Shown: positions 31,795 to 40,199 of the stretch, in pieces
How positions within the stretch are numbered: position 1 is the stretch's first letter
How the letters are laid out: the number at the start of each line of letters is the position of its first letter
Assembly (NCBI GenBank): GCA_900321715.1
Contig: ONXC01000007.1
Span: 1 to 64,000, forward strand
Reading direction: 5' to 3'
DNA length: 64,000 nucleotides
Origin: an uncultured Bacteroidales bacterium
GTDB lineage: Bacteria > Bacteroidota > Bacteroidia > Bacteroidales > UBA932
Notes under the pieces: generated by a model
What the model was told of the DNA's origin: nothing
Databases searched by the model: none
Seen by the model: the letters and a program-made list of their open reading frames with translations, nothing else
Translations under genes and position numbers: made by a program

Positions 31795-34758
31795 ATGAAA
31801 CGGTTTTTTAAATTTGCGCTTGTCGCATTAGCAACTGCAGCAGTAGCTGTAGCTTGCCAGAAGCCCGAGCAACAGCCGGAAAAGATTGCCCTCAAGGGAA
31901 TTTCCCTTAACAAGCCGGCAGTCGAACTGGCTATTGGTGCAAAGGAAACTCTTACCGTAAAGTTTGATCCCGAAAACGTTACGGAAAAGCCCACCATCGA
32001 GTGGTCTTCCTCTGCTCCCGCTGTTGCAACTGTCGCTGAAGGCGAAGTAACAGCTGTGGCCGCAGGTGAAGCAACCATCACTGCAAAGGCCGGCTCATTC
32101 ACCGCAACCTGTAAGGTTACAGTAAAGGGAGAAGAGCAGCCCGAACCTGGTGATTTCACCAGCCCTGACTGGGCAAACATCGGTGCTATCACCAATGGTA
32201 ACCACACTTTCAAGTTCACCAAGGATGACAAGAACGCCTACTTCTTCTCAGAGAGAACCAGCGAGGGCCGTTACAATGACATCTGGGGTGGTAACGGTTA
32301 TATCTATTTCGCCCTTGACTTCGATAATGACCTTACAACCGGTGTTGAACTGAACGGCAATGGCAAGTACGAGTACATCGGCTTCATTTACTGCTTCGGC
32401 GAAAAACCCAAGGTTGAAATCGTAAAGGCTGGTGACTGCCTCCCTGAGGAGTACACCGTAGAGAACATTATCGCCAGGGGTTCCGCAGACGACAACAGTG
32501 TTAAGGTTGAGTATTGCGTTCCTCTCGCAGACCTCCCTCAGCTTCCTGAGAACTTCACCATTTACACCTGGGGTAACAAGGATATGGCAAAGGTTATCTA
32601 TAAGTATCCTTATGAGGCCCCTGCTGTTCCAAAGGTAGCTTCCTGGGCCGAGGCCGAGGCCGCTGGTGCCATCCATTTCTTCCAGTATCTTTCCGATGCC
32701 TCCTGGACTCCTTATCCCGGCTATGAAAGTGTAGAGGCTGCATCATTTGACAACCTCACAGTTGCCAATGGCGTTTATACAGTCACATTGGACAAGGTGT
32801 GCCCCGAGACTTGGAACGCACAGTTATTTATGCGCCCCAACCCGGAAATTGCCACCCTGCCTCTCAAGGCCGACAAGAGGTATCTAGTTTCCGTAACACT
32901 TGAATCAAGTGTAGAATACTCCCCCTTTGCAAAGTTCGTCCAGTATGATCCTGCACTTACTGCTTCTGGCGAGCCTAAGCACGAAGGCGCTACAATTTAT
33001 GAATGGGGAAGTGTTCGCGTTAAAGCTAATACTCCTAAAACCCTTGCCTACGTATTTGAGGGTGTAGAATGCGACAACGTAAACTTCACCTTTGGACTTG
33101 GTGGCTACACGGAGTCTGCCACTGTTATTATCAAAGACATCAAGGTAGAGGTGACAGACCGTGAATTAGGTCTCATCGAGGATGATCCCGGTACAGTCGC
33201 CCAGCCTTGGGATTACACCCCCAGCGAAGAGTATAAAGCTGCTTCCAACCTCTGGAAATCCATCGATGATGCTGGCGCTTTAAGTTTCTTCTATCATTAT
33301 CCTGCAGCAGGATACCCCGCTGCAAATGCTGACACATATGAGCTGCTTTCCAAGAATCAGTCCACGTATGTTCTCAATTGCCCCGTGGCAGCCGCAGAGG
33401 GACTTTGGTCAAATCAGCTCTTCATGTATCCTAAGGAAGGCCACTTCATTGCCCTTGATCCCGCCAAGACTTACAAATTTAAGGTGACCCTTGGCAGTAA
33501 CAAGGATTTCCCCGGTTTCTTCAAGATGACCACCTATAATCCTAATAATGAGAATAATCATGTAGAGGGTGCTGTATTATGGGAAACCAACTATGAGGAC
33601 GGCTTCTTCTTTGACGGCGGAAAACCCGTTGTTGTAGAAACCGAGTTAACCGGCAAGGAAGCAAATAACATTGTCCTCATATTTGCATTTGGCAAGAACC
33701 CTAAAGAATGCGAAGTCTACATCAAGGATATCATCGTTGAGGAAGTTGGTGGTGGTGTACCTCCCTCAGTTCTCAACGTAGACGTTCTTGATATGGAGTT
33801 CACCGCTGTCGACAAGACCAGCAATAGCTATTTTGATTGGAGTGACAGGGCTGGTGCTGCATCCACTGCCATTTATGCCGGCCAGAGTTCAACTGGTACA
33901 GGTCAGTACATCCAGCTTCGCACCAAGAACAACAATTCCGGTATCATCACCACTGCATCAGGCGGAAAATTAAGGCAGGTTACCGTTGCTTTCAATTCCG
34001 CTACTACTGACAGGAAAATCAACGTCTACGCAAAGAATACGGCTTACACTTCGCCTACCGATCTTTACGATGATACCAAGGCTGGAACTCTTCTCGGCTC
34101 AATTCAGGCCGGATCAGGCAATTACACAATCGATGTAACAGACGATTACGCATTTGTGGGTCTTCGTTCTGCAGATGGTGCAATCTATGTTGATAAGATT
34201 GAAATCGCTTGGGAGCCTAGTGGAGATGTTCCTCCTGCACCTACAGGCATCAAGATTGACGGTGACTTCTCTGACTGGGATGGAATCGAGGCTTTTGCAA
34301 GTGAAGCAACTTCCCGCATCAGGGAGTGGAAGATTTCTTCTGACAATGACAATGTTTATGTCTATGTTGCTATGAGAAAGAATAGAGCCGAATCAAGCAA
34401 GAAGCTTGTTATTGGTTTCAACACCGATAACGATGCTGCAACAGGCTCTCTCACTGATAACAACAACATGAAGGGCTGCGAAGCTATCGCAAGGAACATC
34501 ATCCCGTTCATTAGCAGCACTGAGGGTATCACCGGTGCAGATAGTGGTAGTGAGGTTGTCTCTACCGCAGGTGCTACTGAAACAGGTGTCGTTGTAGTAA
34601 ATGCTGTTCCCGGAACAGAAGACGCTTCTTCAGATTCAGCGAACTGCTATTTAGAACTCAGCATTCCAAAGGCTAAGCTTGCTCTTCCTGCAACAGCTAT
34701 CAGCGTCGGCTGCAGCTACGACTACTACTTCACTGGATATAAGAGTGTAACTCTTTAA
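31795..34758 (+). CDS. Large multidomain surface lipoprotein, probable carbohydrate-binding modules
   Basis: 987 aa with lipobox AVA-C21. An Ig-like Big_2 domain comes first (about 32-115, ISLNKPAVELAIGAKETL, VAAGEATITAKAG). A domain at about 120-265 is followed by two tandem related beta-sandwich modules (about 280-445 and 485-640); compare AEAAGAIHFFQYLSDA with DDAGALSFFYHYPAAG, and the shared NQLFM/NAQLFMRP and IKDI.VE endings. A jelly-roll (about 660-800) and a C-terminal CBM9/DOMON-like domain starting DGDFSDWDGIEAF close the protein. No catalytic motif is seen. It probably binds glycans at the surface and is independently transcribed. It contains no GGCCGAT motif, and its codons are more A/T-ending than those of its neighbours. 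Confidence 0.7.
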   Translation: MKRFFKFALVALATAAVAVACQKPEQQPEKIALKGISLNKPAVELAIGAKETLTVKFDPENVTEKPTIEWSSSAPAVATVAEGEVTAVAAGEATITAKAGSFTATCKVTVKGEEQPEPGDFTSPDWANIGAITNGNHTFKFTKDDKNAYFFSERTSEGRYNDIWGGNGYIYFALDFDNDLTTGVELNGNGKYEYIGFIYCFGEKPKVEIVKAGDCLPEEYTVENIIARGSADDNSVKVEYCVPLADLPQLPENFTIYTWGNKDMAKVIYKYPYEAPAVPKVASWAEAEAAGAIHFFQYLSDASWTPYPGYESVEAASFDNLTVANGVYTVTLDKVCPETWNAQLFMRPNPEIATLPLKADKRYLVSVTLESSVEYSPFAKFVQYDPALTASGEPKHEGATIYEWGSVRVKANTPKTLAYVFEGVECDNVNFTFGLGGYTESATVIIKDIKVEVTDRELGLIEDDPGTVAQPWDYTPSEEYKAASNLWKSIDDAGALSFFYHYPAAGYPAANADTYELLSKNQSTYVLNCPVAAAEGLWSNQLFMYPKEGHFIALDPAKTYKFKVTLGSNKDFPGFFKMTTYNPNNENNHVEGAVLWETNYEDGFFFDGGKPVVVETELTGKEANNIVLIFAFGKNPKECEVYIKDIIVEEVGGGVPPSVLNVDVLDMEFTAVDKTSNSYFDWSDRAGAASTAIYAGQSSTGTGQYIQLRTKNNNSGIITTASGGKLRQVTVAFNSATTDRKINVYAKNTAYTSPTDLYDDTKAGTLLGSIQAGSGNYTIDVTDDYAFVGLRSADGAIYVDKIEIAWEPSGDVPPAPTGIKIDGDFSDWDGIEAFASEATSRIREWKISSDNDNVYVYVAMRKNRAESSKKLVIGFNTDNDAATGSLTDNNNMKGCEAIARNIIPFISSTEGITGADSGSEVVSTAGATETGVVVVNAVPGTEDASSDSANCYLELSIPKAKLALPATAISVGCSYDYYFTGYKSVTL

Positions 34759-34778
34759 CCCTTTTACTAAGAACAAAT

Positions 34779-34811
34779 CAACCCCCGGAAATTCCGGGGG
34801 TTGTTTTTTTT
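34779..34811. terminator. Terminator between convergent lipoprotein and beta-galactosidase genes
   Basis: AACCCCCGGAA and TTCCGGGGGTT (34780-34802) form a near-perfect stem followed by a T-run on the plus strand. The T-run ends inside the beta-galactosidase stop codon, so the stem can serve both directions. Confidence 0.85.
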
Positions 34812-37770
34812 AGTATATGTACTTACTTGGTTTCCTTGAAGGAAGGAGCGTGAAGCAGTAGGAATAGCTCTCATCGCTCCAGAGGGTGTAGGCGGGTTCC
34901 GGGCGGGCGCCCCAGCTGTCATAGCCGCCGATTCCGCTCATCTTATAGTCCACACAAACCTCAGTGAAATCATTGAACGGAACATCCGTAATGTGAGTCT
35001 GGCTCTTTGTGATGCCGCCGTCAAGGTCTTCAATGGTCTGCCTCAGGGCATTGAATTCAAACAGTCCCTGAACGGTGACTCCGCCAATAGTGAGCCAGTT
35101 CACATCAGTGTGGTGGCCACACTCCTGAGGCCTTACATAAGGATAGTATTCATTTGATGCCGTGCTCTTGAAGATACTCTTGAAAGTGCAGGATGCCCTG
35201 TCCCAGTAGTTCTCCACAGGGCCGCGGCCAAAGTATGAGAAGGCGTCATCGGCCACCCTGAACCTTACGCCAAGGCGGGGGATTTCAATACCTTTGAGAG
35301 AAGGCTCCGCGGCAGTCTCCACCTCAATCTTAATCGTGCCGTCAGGGAATACGGTCCATACCTCGGATGCCCTTACGCCCTTGCCCTTCACGATGATGCG
35401 GACAGTGCCATCGGCTTCCTCTGCCTTGACGGCAACAGGCTTCCATGCCTCCTTATATATAGATGTGCGTTCCGGGGCAAAGTTGCCGTAGTCGTTGTCG
35501 ATAGGAGCCCTCCAGAAATTGGGCCTTATGCCGAATTCCGGGTCCACGACATCCTTTCCGCCCACCTTCCAGCTCTTAACGCAGCCCCATTCCTTGTTGA
35601 AGACAAGCTCCACCTTTTGGCCGCGAACAACAATCTGGGTGTCCCCGTCCGTAAAGCCCACATAGCGCTTTACCTGTGCTTTTTCAGGGGCCGATGCATC
35701 CTTGATGAAAATCTCGTCGCAGGCATCTTCCGTAGTGAAGAATATGCGGTACTGCCCGGGCTTTTTCATACGGGGAAGGCGAACCTTGAATTCCTGGTAC
35801 TCCTGAGGGCCTACATTGAGTTTTACCTTGCCCTTTGCAAGGAAGATGCGCTTTCCGTCACGCTCTACCCACCACTTGAGCTTTATGCCGTTTACGGTGG
35901 TGAAATAGTAACGGTTGAATACCTGGAACACGCCGTTTTCAAGGTCCTTGGCGGTTACGCTAAGGTTCTGGTGGATGTGCTTCACCTCATAGAATGCCGG
36001 GTGAGGATCACGGTCAGGGTTCACTATGCCGTTACAGCAGAAGTTTTGGTCGGACGGAGGATTCTCTCCGTAGTCTCCGCCGTAGGTCCAGCCACGTTTT
36101 TCGTCGTACAGGCCCTGGTCCACCCAGTCCCAGATGAAACCGCCCTGGAGGTGGGTGTGGCCGTAGAACTGCTCCCACATGAGGTCCATGGAGCCGTTGG
36201 AGTTACCCATGGCGTGGGTGTACTCGCAAAGGACAACGGGGCGGTCACTGAGGTTTTCTCCCATCTTCTTGAGCCACTTGGTGTCCGGATACATGGGGTT
36301 GATGAAGTCCGTATTATACTCCAACATTGCCCTCTCATATACCACGGGCCTGTTCTGGCCATCCTTTTCCAGGGATTTCAGGAGCTTGTAGGTCTCATAG
36401 AAGTTTACGCCGTTACCGGCCTCGTTGCCAAGGGAGAGGATGGTTACGCAGGGGTAGTTGGCCGTGCGCCTGTACATGTTGAGGGTGCGGTCAATATGCT
36501 TTGTGAGCCATTCCGGCTTGTTGCCAAGGGTCTTGTCAAGGGTATAACCCATACCGTGGCTTTCAATGTTGCATTCGTCGTATACGTAGAAGCCAAGGGA
36601 ATCGCAGAGCTCATAGAACTCACGCGGCTGGGGATAGTGGCAGGTGCGGATGGCGTTGATGTTGGCCTTCCTCATGAGGAGAAGGTCCTCGAGGATGTTC
36701 TGCTTGGTTGTATAATGACCGGTGTAGGGGTTATGCTCATGGAAGTTCACGCCCTTGAACTTGACGGGCTGGCCGTTCACCAGGAATGCGTGGACAAGGC
36801 GGCCGTCAGTGTCCGGGACCTCCTTCACCTCAAGGCGGCGGAATCCCACGTGGAAGCGGGTGTATTCCCCGTTCACCCTGAGAAGGAGGGTGTACAGCTC
36901 CGGAGTTTCGGCGCTCCAGCGGCGTACGGAAGGGATAGTGTCGGTTACCGTTGCCATTGATCCGCTGAACTCGAAGACGGCGTCGGCAACAGCCGTGCCG
37001 TCCTTGTCAAGTAGCTCGTAGAACACCTCCACGGGTGCCTTGGAGTGCATCCTGAGTTTGAAGATGCCGGTCTGAAGGTCCTCGTCAAGGGTGGAGATGA
37101 CGCTGAAATCAAAGCCGGTATCGGCCTTTTCGCTTGAGAGATACACATCCCTTTCAATGCCGCTTATGCGCCAGAAATCCTGATCTTCCAGATATGAGGC
37201 CGATGTATAACGGAATATCTTGAGCCTCAGGTCATTCTCCCCGGGCTTCAGGTACTTGGTAATATTATAGCGGTGGAGGCTCTTGGAGTCCTCTCCATAG
37301 CCCACCTCCTCTCCGTTCACGTACACGTATGTGCCGCTCTTGGTTCCGCAGAGGTTAAGGAAAACCTCACGGCCGGCCCATGACGCAGGCACGGTGAACG
37401 TCCTGTGATAGACACCTGCGGGGAAAGAGTCCGGCAGCACCGGCGGCTGCGGATTCTCCGGGCAGAAGTCGTACTGGATGTTGGTGTAATATGCATACCC
37501 GTAGCCCTGGATCTCCCAGTTTCCGGGGACCTTTATCCTGTCCCAGCTGGCGGGTTCCATGGTGAGGTTGTTGTAGTCTTCAAAGTACTTGAAGTCCCAT
37601 ATACCGTTGAGGTCCACGTAGTTCTCGCTCTCACGGAATCCCTTTGTGAGGGCTTCCTCGCGGTTGGCGTAATAGATAACCTCAGTGCGTTTTGTCTCTG
37701 CGTTTAATGAAGTTGCCTGCATGTCCTGCCAGAGTGGAAGTACAGCTGCGGCTAAAAGAATAAGATTCAT
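34810..37770 (-). CDS. Exported beta-galactosidase-like glycoside hydrolase, family 2
   Basis: 986 aa from the ATG at 37770, which gives a signal peptide (MNLILLAAAVLPL). It has the LacZ layout: sugar-binding jelly roll, Ig-like domain, TIM barrel (about 300-600), Ig-like domain and C-terminal beta-sandwich. The general acid is the Glu of SLGNEAGNG and the nucleophile the Glu of LCEYTHAMGNSNG; FNEHNPYTG-type VNFHEHNP and WDWVDQGL are also typical. It acts on beta-galactosides in the periplasm or at the surface. The exact glycan is unknown; no SusC/D pair is adjacent. Confidence 0.92.
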   Translation of the reverse strand: MNLILLAAAVLPLWQDMQATSLNAETKRTEVIYYANREEALTKGFRESENYVDLNGIWDFKYFEDYNNLTMEPASWDRIKVPGNWEIQGYGYAYYTNIQYDFCPENPQPPVLPDSFPAGVYHRTFTVPASWAGREVFLNLCGTKSGTYVYVNGEEVGYGEDSKSLHRYNITKYLKPGENDLRLKIFRYTSASYLEDQDFWRISGIERDVYLSSEKADTGFDFSVISTLDEDLQTGIFKLRMHSKAPVEVFYELLDKDGTAVADAVFEFSGSMATVTDTIPSVRRWSAETPELYTLLLRVNGEYTRFHVGFRRLEVKEVPDTDGRLVHAFLVNGQPVKFKGVNFHEHNPYTGHYTTKQNILEDLLLMRKANINAIRTCHYPQPREFYELCDSLGFYVYDECNIESHGMGYTLDKTLGNKPEWLTKHIDRTLNMYRRTANYPCVTILSLGNEAGNGVNFYETYKLLKSLEKDGQNRPVVYERAMLEYNTDFINPMYPDTKWLKKMGENLSDRPVVLCEYTHAMGNSNGSMDLMWEQFYGHTHLQGGFIWDWVDQGLYDEKRGWTYGGDYGENPPSDQNFCCNGIVNPDRDPHPAFYEVKHIHQNLSVTAKDLENGVFQVFNRYYFTTVNGIKLKWWVERDGKRIFLAKGKVKLNVGPQEYQEFKVRLPRMKKPGQYRIFFTTEDACDEIFIKDASAPEKAQVKRYVGFTDGDTQIVVRGQKVELVFNKEWGCVKSWKVGGKDVVDPEFGIRPNFWRAPIDNDYGNFAPERTSIYKEAWKPVAVKAEEADGTVRIIVKGKGVRASEVWTVFPDGTIKIEVETAAEPSLKGIEIPRLGVRFRVADDAFSYFGRGPVENYWDRASCTFKSIFKSTASNEYYPYVRPQECGHHTDVNWLTIGGVTVQGLFEFNALRQTIEDLDGGITKSQTHITDVPFNDFTEVCVDYKMSGIGGYDSWGARPEPAYTLWSDESYSYCFTLLPSRKPSKYIY

Positions 37771-37797
37771 AGCGTTCTTTGTGTGGTTAATATCACA

Positions 37798-37805
37798 CAA
37801 AGATA
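37798..37805 (-). promoter_or_regulatory. beta-galactosidase promoter, -7 box
   Basis: On the minus strand this reads TATCTTTG, 27 bases before the ATG at 37770. It sits in the short gap after the MATE gene, so the hydrolase can be expressed separately from rsgA-MATE. Confidence 0.65.
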
Positions 37806-37809
37806 GTCA

Positions 37810-39183
37810 TTATTTCTTTACCCTCCACCAATATAGTGTAAGGTAGATGGAGCGGATGGCAAGGTGCACAAAGTATGCGGCCATAAGGATATGGATTGCC
37901 GTGGGGCCCGCCGGGGCCTCTTTCCCAAGCGCCAAGGCAAGATAGTATCCCCCAAACCATACGGCAAAGAAGCCCACGGCGCAAAGGAGCGTACTGTCCC
38001 TCATGGCCGATGTTGCCGTAGCCCCCGTGAAAACCCCGTCCCATATGAAGGCCGGAACACCTATAAGCGGCATCAGAAGCAGCCAGGGGATGAATTCCCT
38101 CCCGGCTTCAACCACCGTGACGTCCGATGTGAGAAGGTGGAAGGCAGGCACTCCGCCAAGGCCGTACATCAGCATGAACGCTCCGGCAAGACCCCAGCCC
38201 CAGATGAAGCATCCTTTTACGGCGGCGTGCACGCCCAGCTTGTCTCCCGCGCCGATGAACCTTCCCGTAAGCGCCTCCCCGGCATATGCAAAGCCGTCCG
38301 TGAAATAGCTGAACACCAGAAGCAGCTTCATAAGGATGGCGCTTACCGCCAGCATGGTATCCCCAAACTTGGCCGATATCACCGTGAACCCTATATACAC
38401 CGCAATCATCCCAAGAGACCTCAGCACAAGATCCCGGTTCATCCGGAAAAACGACGGTGCCTGGACCTGGTCCACGGTGTATTGTTGGTCCTGGTCCTGG
38501 TCCACCAGCTGCCCCAGGGCGTGCCGGGCAGCGAAAGCGGCGTACGTGAAGCCGCACCACTGGGCGATGAGCGTGCCGGCGGCAACCCCGGCAAAGCCCA
38601 TGGCGGGAAGGCCGCAGAGGCCAAAGCCCAGCCCAAATGACAGCGCAATGTTGAGGCCGTTCACAATAAGATCGGCAATCATGGGCCTCACGGTATCCTG
38701 AAGGCCGATGAACCATCCCTTGAATGCAAACAGAGAAAGCGTTGCAGGTGCCGCCCAGATGCGGATTTTGAAGTATTCAGATGCCAGCTCACGTACCTGA
38801 GGAGTGCAGTCCACCAGCAAAAACGCCAGCCACAGCACAACCCATTGTAGGGCGATGAGCGCCACACCGGAGAGCAGTGCAATCTTCAGTGCCCGCAGAA
38901 GTATGCCGTGGACCTGGTCCACCCCATCTGAACCGGCAAGTAGCCGCCCATAGGCCTGGGCAGTGAGGCCGCCGGTGCCGGAGCGTAAAAACGCAAAGTT
39001 CCAGTACAGGAGGTCGAACAGCATTGTGCCGATTGTGATGCCCCCGATAAGAGCAGCCGCGCCGTTGCCGCCGCCAAGGTGGCCGGCCACGGCTATATCG
39101 GCCATACCTACAAGCGGAACGGTTATATTGGCAAGGATGCTGGGTATTGCCAGGGAAAGGATTTCCTTGTTAAGGGGGTTCAT
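37810..39183 (-). CDS. MATE-family efflux transporter (DinF-like)
   Basis: 457 aa, about 12 membrane helices, with the MATE features NKEILSLAIPSILANITVPLVGMADIAVAGHLG and a repeat of this pattern in the second half. It expels drugs or metabolites using a cation gradient; the substrate is unknown. The cytoplasmic loop between halves contains an odd DQDQDQQYTVDQVQ stretch coded by tandem GGACCA units (38461-38506). It overlaps rsgA by ATGA and is the second gene of that operon. Confidence 0.93.
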   Translation of the reverse strand: MNPLNKEILSLAIPSILANITVPLVGMADIAVAGHLGGGNGAAALIGGITIGTMLFDLLYWNFAFLRSGTGGLTAQAYGRLLAGSDGVDQVHGILLRALKIALLSGVALIALQWVVLWLAFLLVDCTPQVRELASEYFKIRIWAAPATLSLFAFKGWFIGLQDTVRPMIADLIVNGLNIALSFGLGFGLCGLPAMGFAGVAAGTLIAQWCGFTYAAFAARHALGQLVDQDQDQQYTVDQVQAPSFFRMNRDLVLRSLGMIAVYIGFTVISAKFGDTMLAVSAILMKLLLVFSYFTDGFAYAGEALTGRFIGAGDKLGVHAAVKGCFIWGWGLAGAFMLMYGLGGVPAFHLLTSDVTVVEAGREFIPWLLLMPLIGVPAFIWDGVFTGATATSAMRDSTLLCAVGFFAVWFGGYYLALALGKEAPAGPTAIHILMAAYFVHLAIRSIYLTLYWWRVKK

Positions 39184-40103
39184 CGGAATTTCTTGTCCTC
39201 TTCCAGCATGCCAAGGTAGGAGTTGTAACGCTCCGGAGCGATGAAGCCCTCCTCTACGGCCTCCTTAACGGCGCAGCCGGGTTCATGGGTATGCGTGCAT
39301 GGAGTGAACCGACAGCCCTCGGAGACCCTGAGCATTTCCGGGAAGTAGCGTGCAATCTCCTCTTTCTCAAGGTCTACAAGGCCAAAGCCCCTGAGCCCCG
39401 GGGAGTCAATCACGTAGCCCCCTGATGCAAGGGGATACATCTCATAGAGGGATGTTGTATGTTTTCCCTGAAGGTGCACGGCCGATATATCTCCTATCTT
39501 GGGATCCAGCGAAGGATCCAGGGCCTTGATGAGGGAGGACTTCCCAACTCCGGATTCTCCCGAGAAAAGGTTTACGTGCCCACGGCAGGCTTCCCGCAGG
39601 GAGTCAATACCCTCGCCGTTCACAACGGATGTCTCAATGACGGGGTATCCGGCACTTTCATATATGTGACGGAAGGCTTCAATGGCCTCAGGGGCCTCTG
39701 CCCGGTACATGTCTGTCTTGGAAAGCACTATGGTAGCGGGGATTCCGTACACCTCGCATGTCACCAGTACCCTGTCCAGGAACGGCAGCTTCACCTCCGG
39801 AAAGTACAGGGACACCACAAGATAAGCCATATCCACATTGGCCGCAATGATATGCGCCTGGCGGGAAAGATTGGTGCTGCGGCGTATGACGTAATTGCGG
39901 CGGGGGAGTACGGAAGTGATCACTGCCATACCGTCCTGACCCTCCTCATATGAGACTATATCTCCCACTGCAACCGGGTTTGTAGTTTTTCCCGCGCCCA
40001 GTCTGAGCACGCCGCGGAGCACCGCCGGGAATACGTTCCAGGCGGGCAGTTCACTGAGAAGATAGTGGCTTCCGGCGTTCTTTACTACAGTTGCAGTTTT
40101 CAT
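39180..40103 (-). CDS. rsgA: Ribosome small subunit-dependent GTPase A
   Basis: 307 aa from the ATG at 40103. It is a circularly permuted GTPase that checks late 30S assembly. An OB-fold N-terminus is followed by the G motifs in permuted order: LSKTDMY (G4), GESGVGKSSLI (G1), then DSPGLRGFGL (G3). A C-terminal zinc finger has C-x4-C-x-H-x5-C (CRFTPCTHTHEPGC). In the segment after G4 it shares a 14-base stretch with the palindromic insertion of tyrA. Confidence 0.95.
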   Translation of the reverse strand: MKTATVVKNAGSHYLLSELPAWNVFPAVLRGVLRLGAGKTTNPVAVGDIVSYEEGQDGMAVITSVLPRRNYVIRRSTNLSRQAHIIAANVDMAYLVVSLYFPEVKLPFLDRVLVTCEVYGIPATIVLSKTDMYRAEAPEAIEAFRHIYESAGYPVIETSVVNGEGIDSLREACRGHVNLFSGESGVGKSSLIKALDPSLDPKIGDISAVHLQGKHTTSLYEMYPLASGGYVIDSPGLRGFGLVDLEKEEIARYFPEMLRVSEGCRFTPCTHTHEPGCAVKEAVEEGFIAPERYNSYLGMLEEDKKFR

Positions 40104-40131
40104 TCGTCGCAAAAAATACTCTTTTCTTCCA

Positions 40132-40179
40132 CAAAGATAGCGTAATGTTTTGTAAGTCCCTCCAAAATAACTAAATTTA
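40132..40179. promoter_or_regulatory. Divergent promoters of rsgA and malQ
   Basis: Minus strand: TATCTTTG (40139 to 40132) with TTTG at 40165-40162 upstream, spacing 22. Plus strand: TTTG at 40149-40152, 19 bases, then TAAATTTA (40172-40179). The two promoters interleave, so their use may be mutually exclusive. Confidence 0.6.
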
Positions 40180-40199
40180 GTGAGTTAATAACACGCATT

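Noticed and set aside
35617-36960. 447-codon open frame on the plus strand opposite the beta-galactosidase gene
   Set aside because: Antisense shadow of a clear GH2 gene; no promoter and no recognisable protein.
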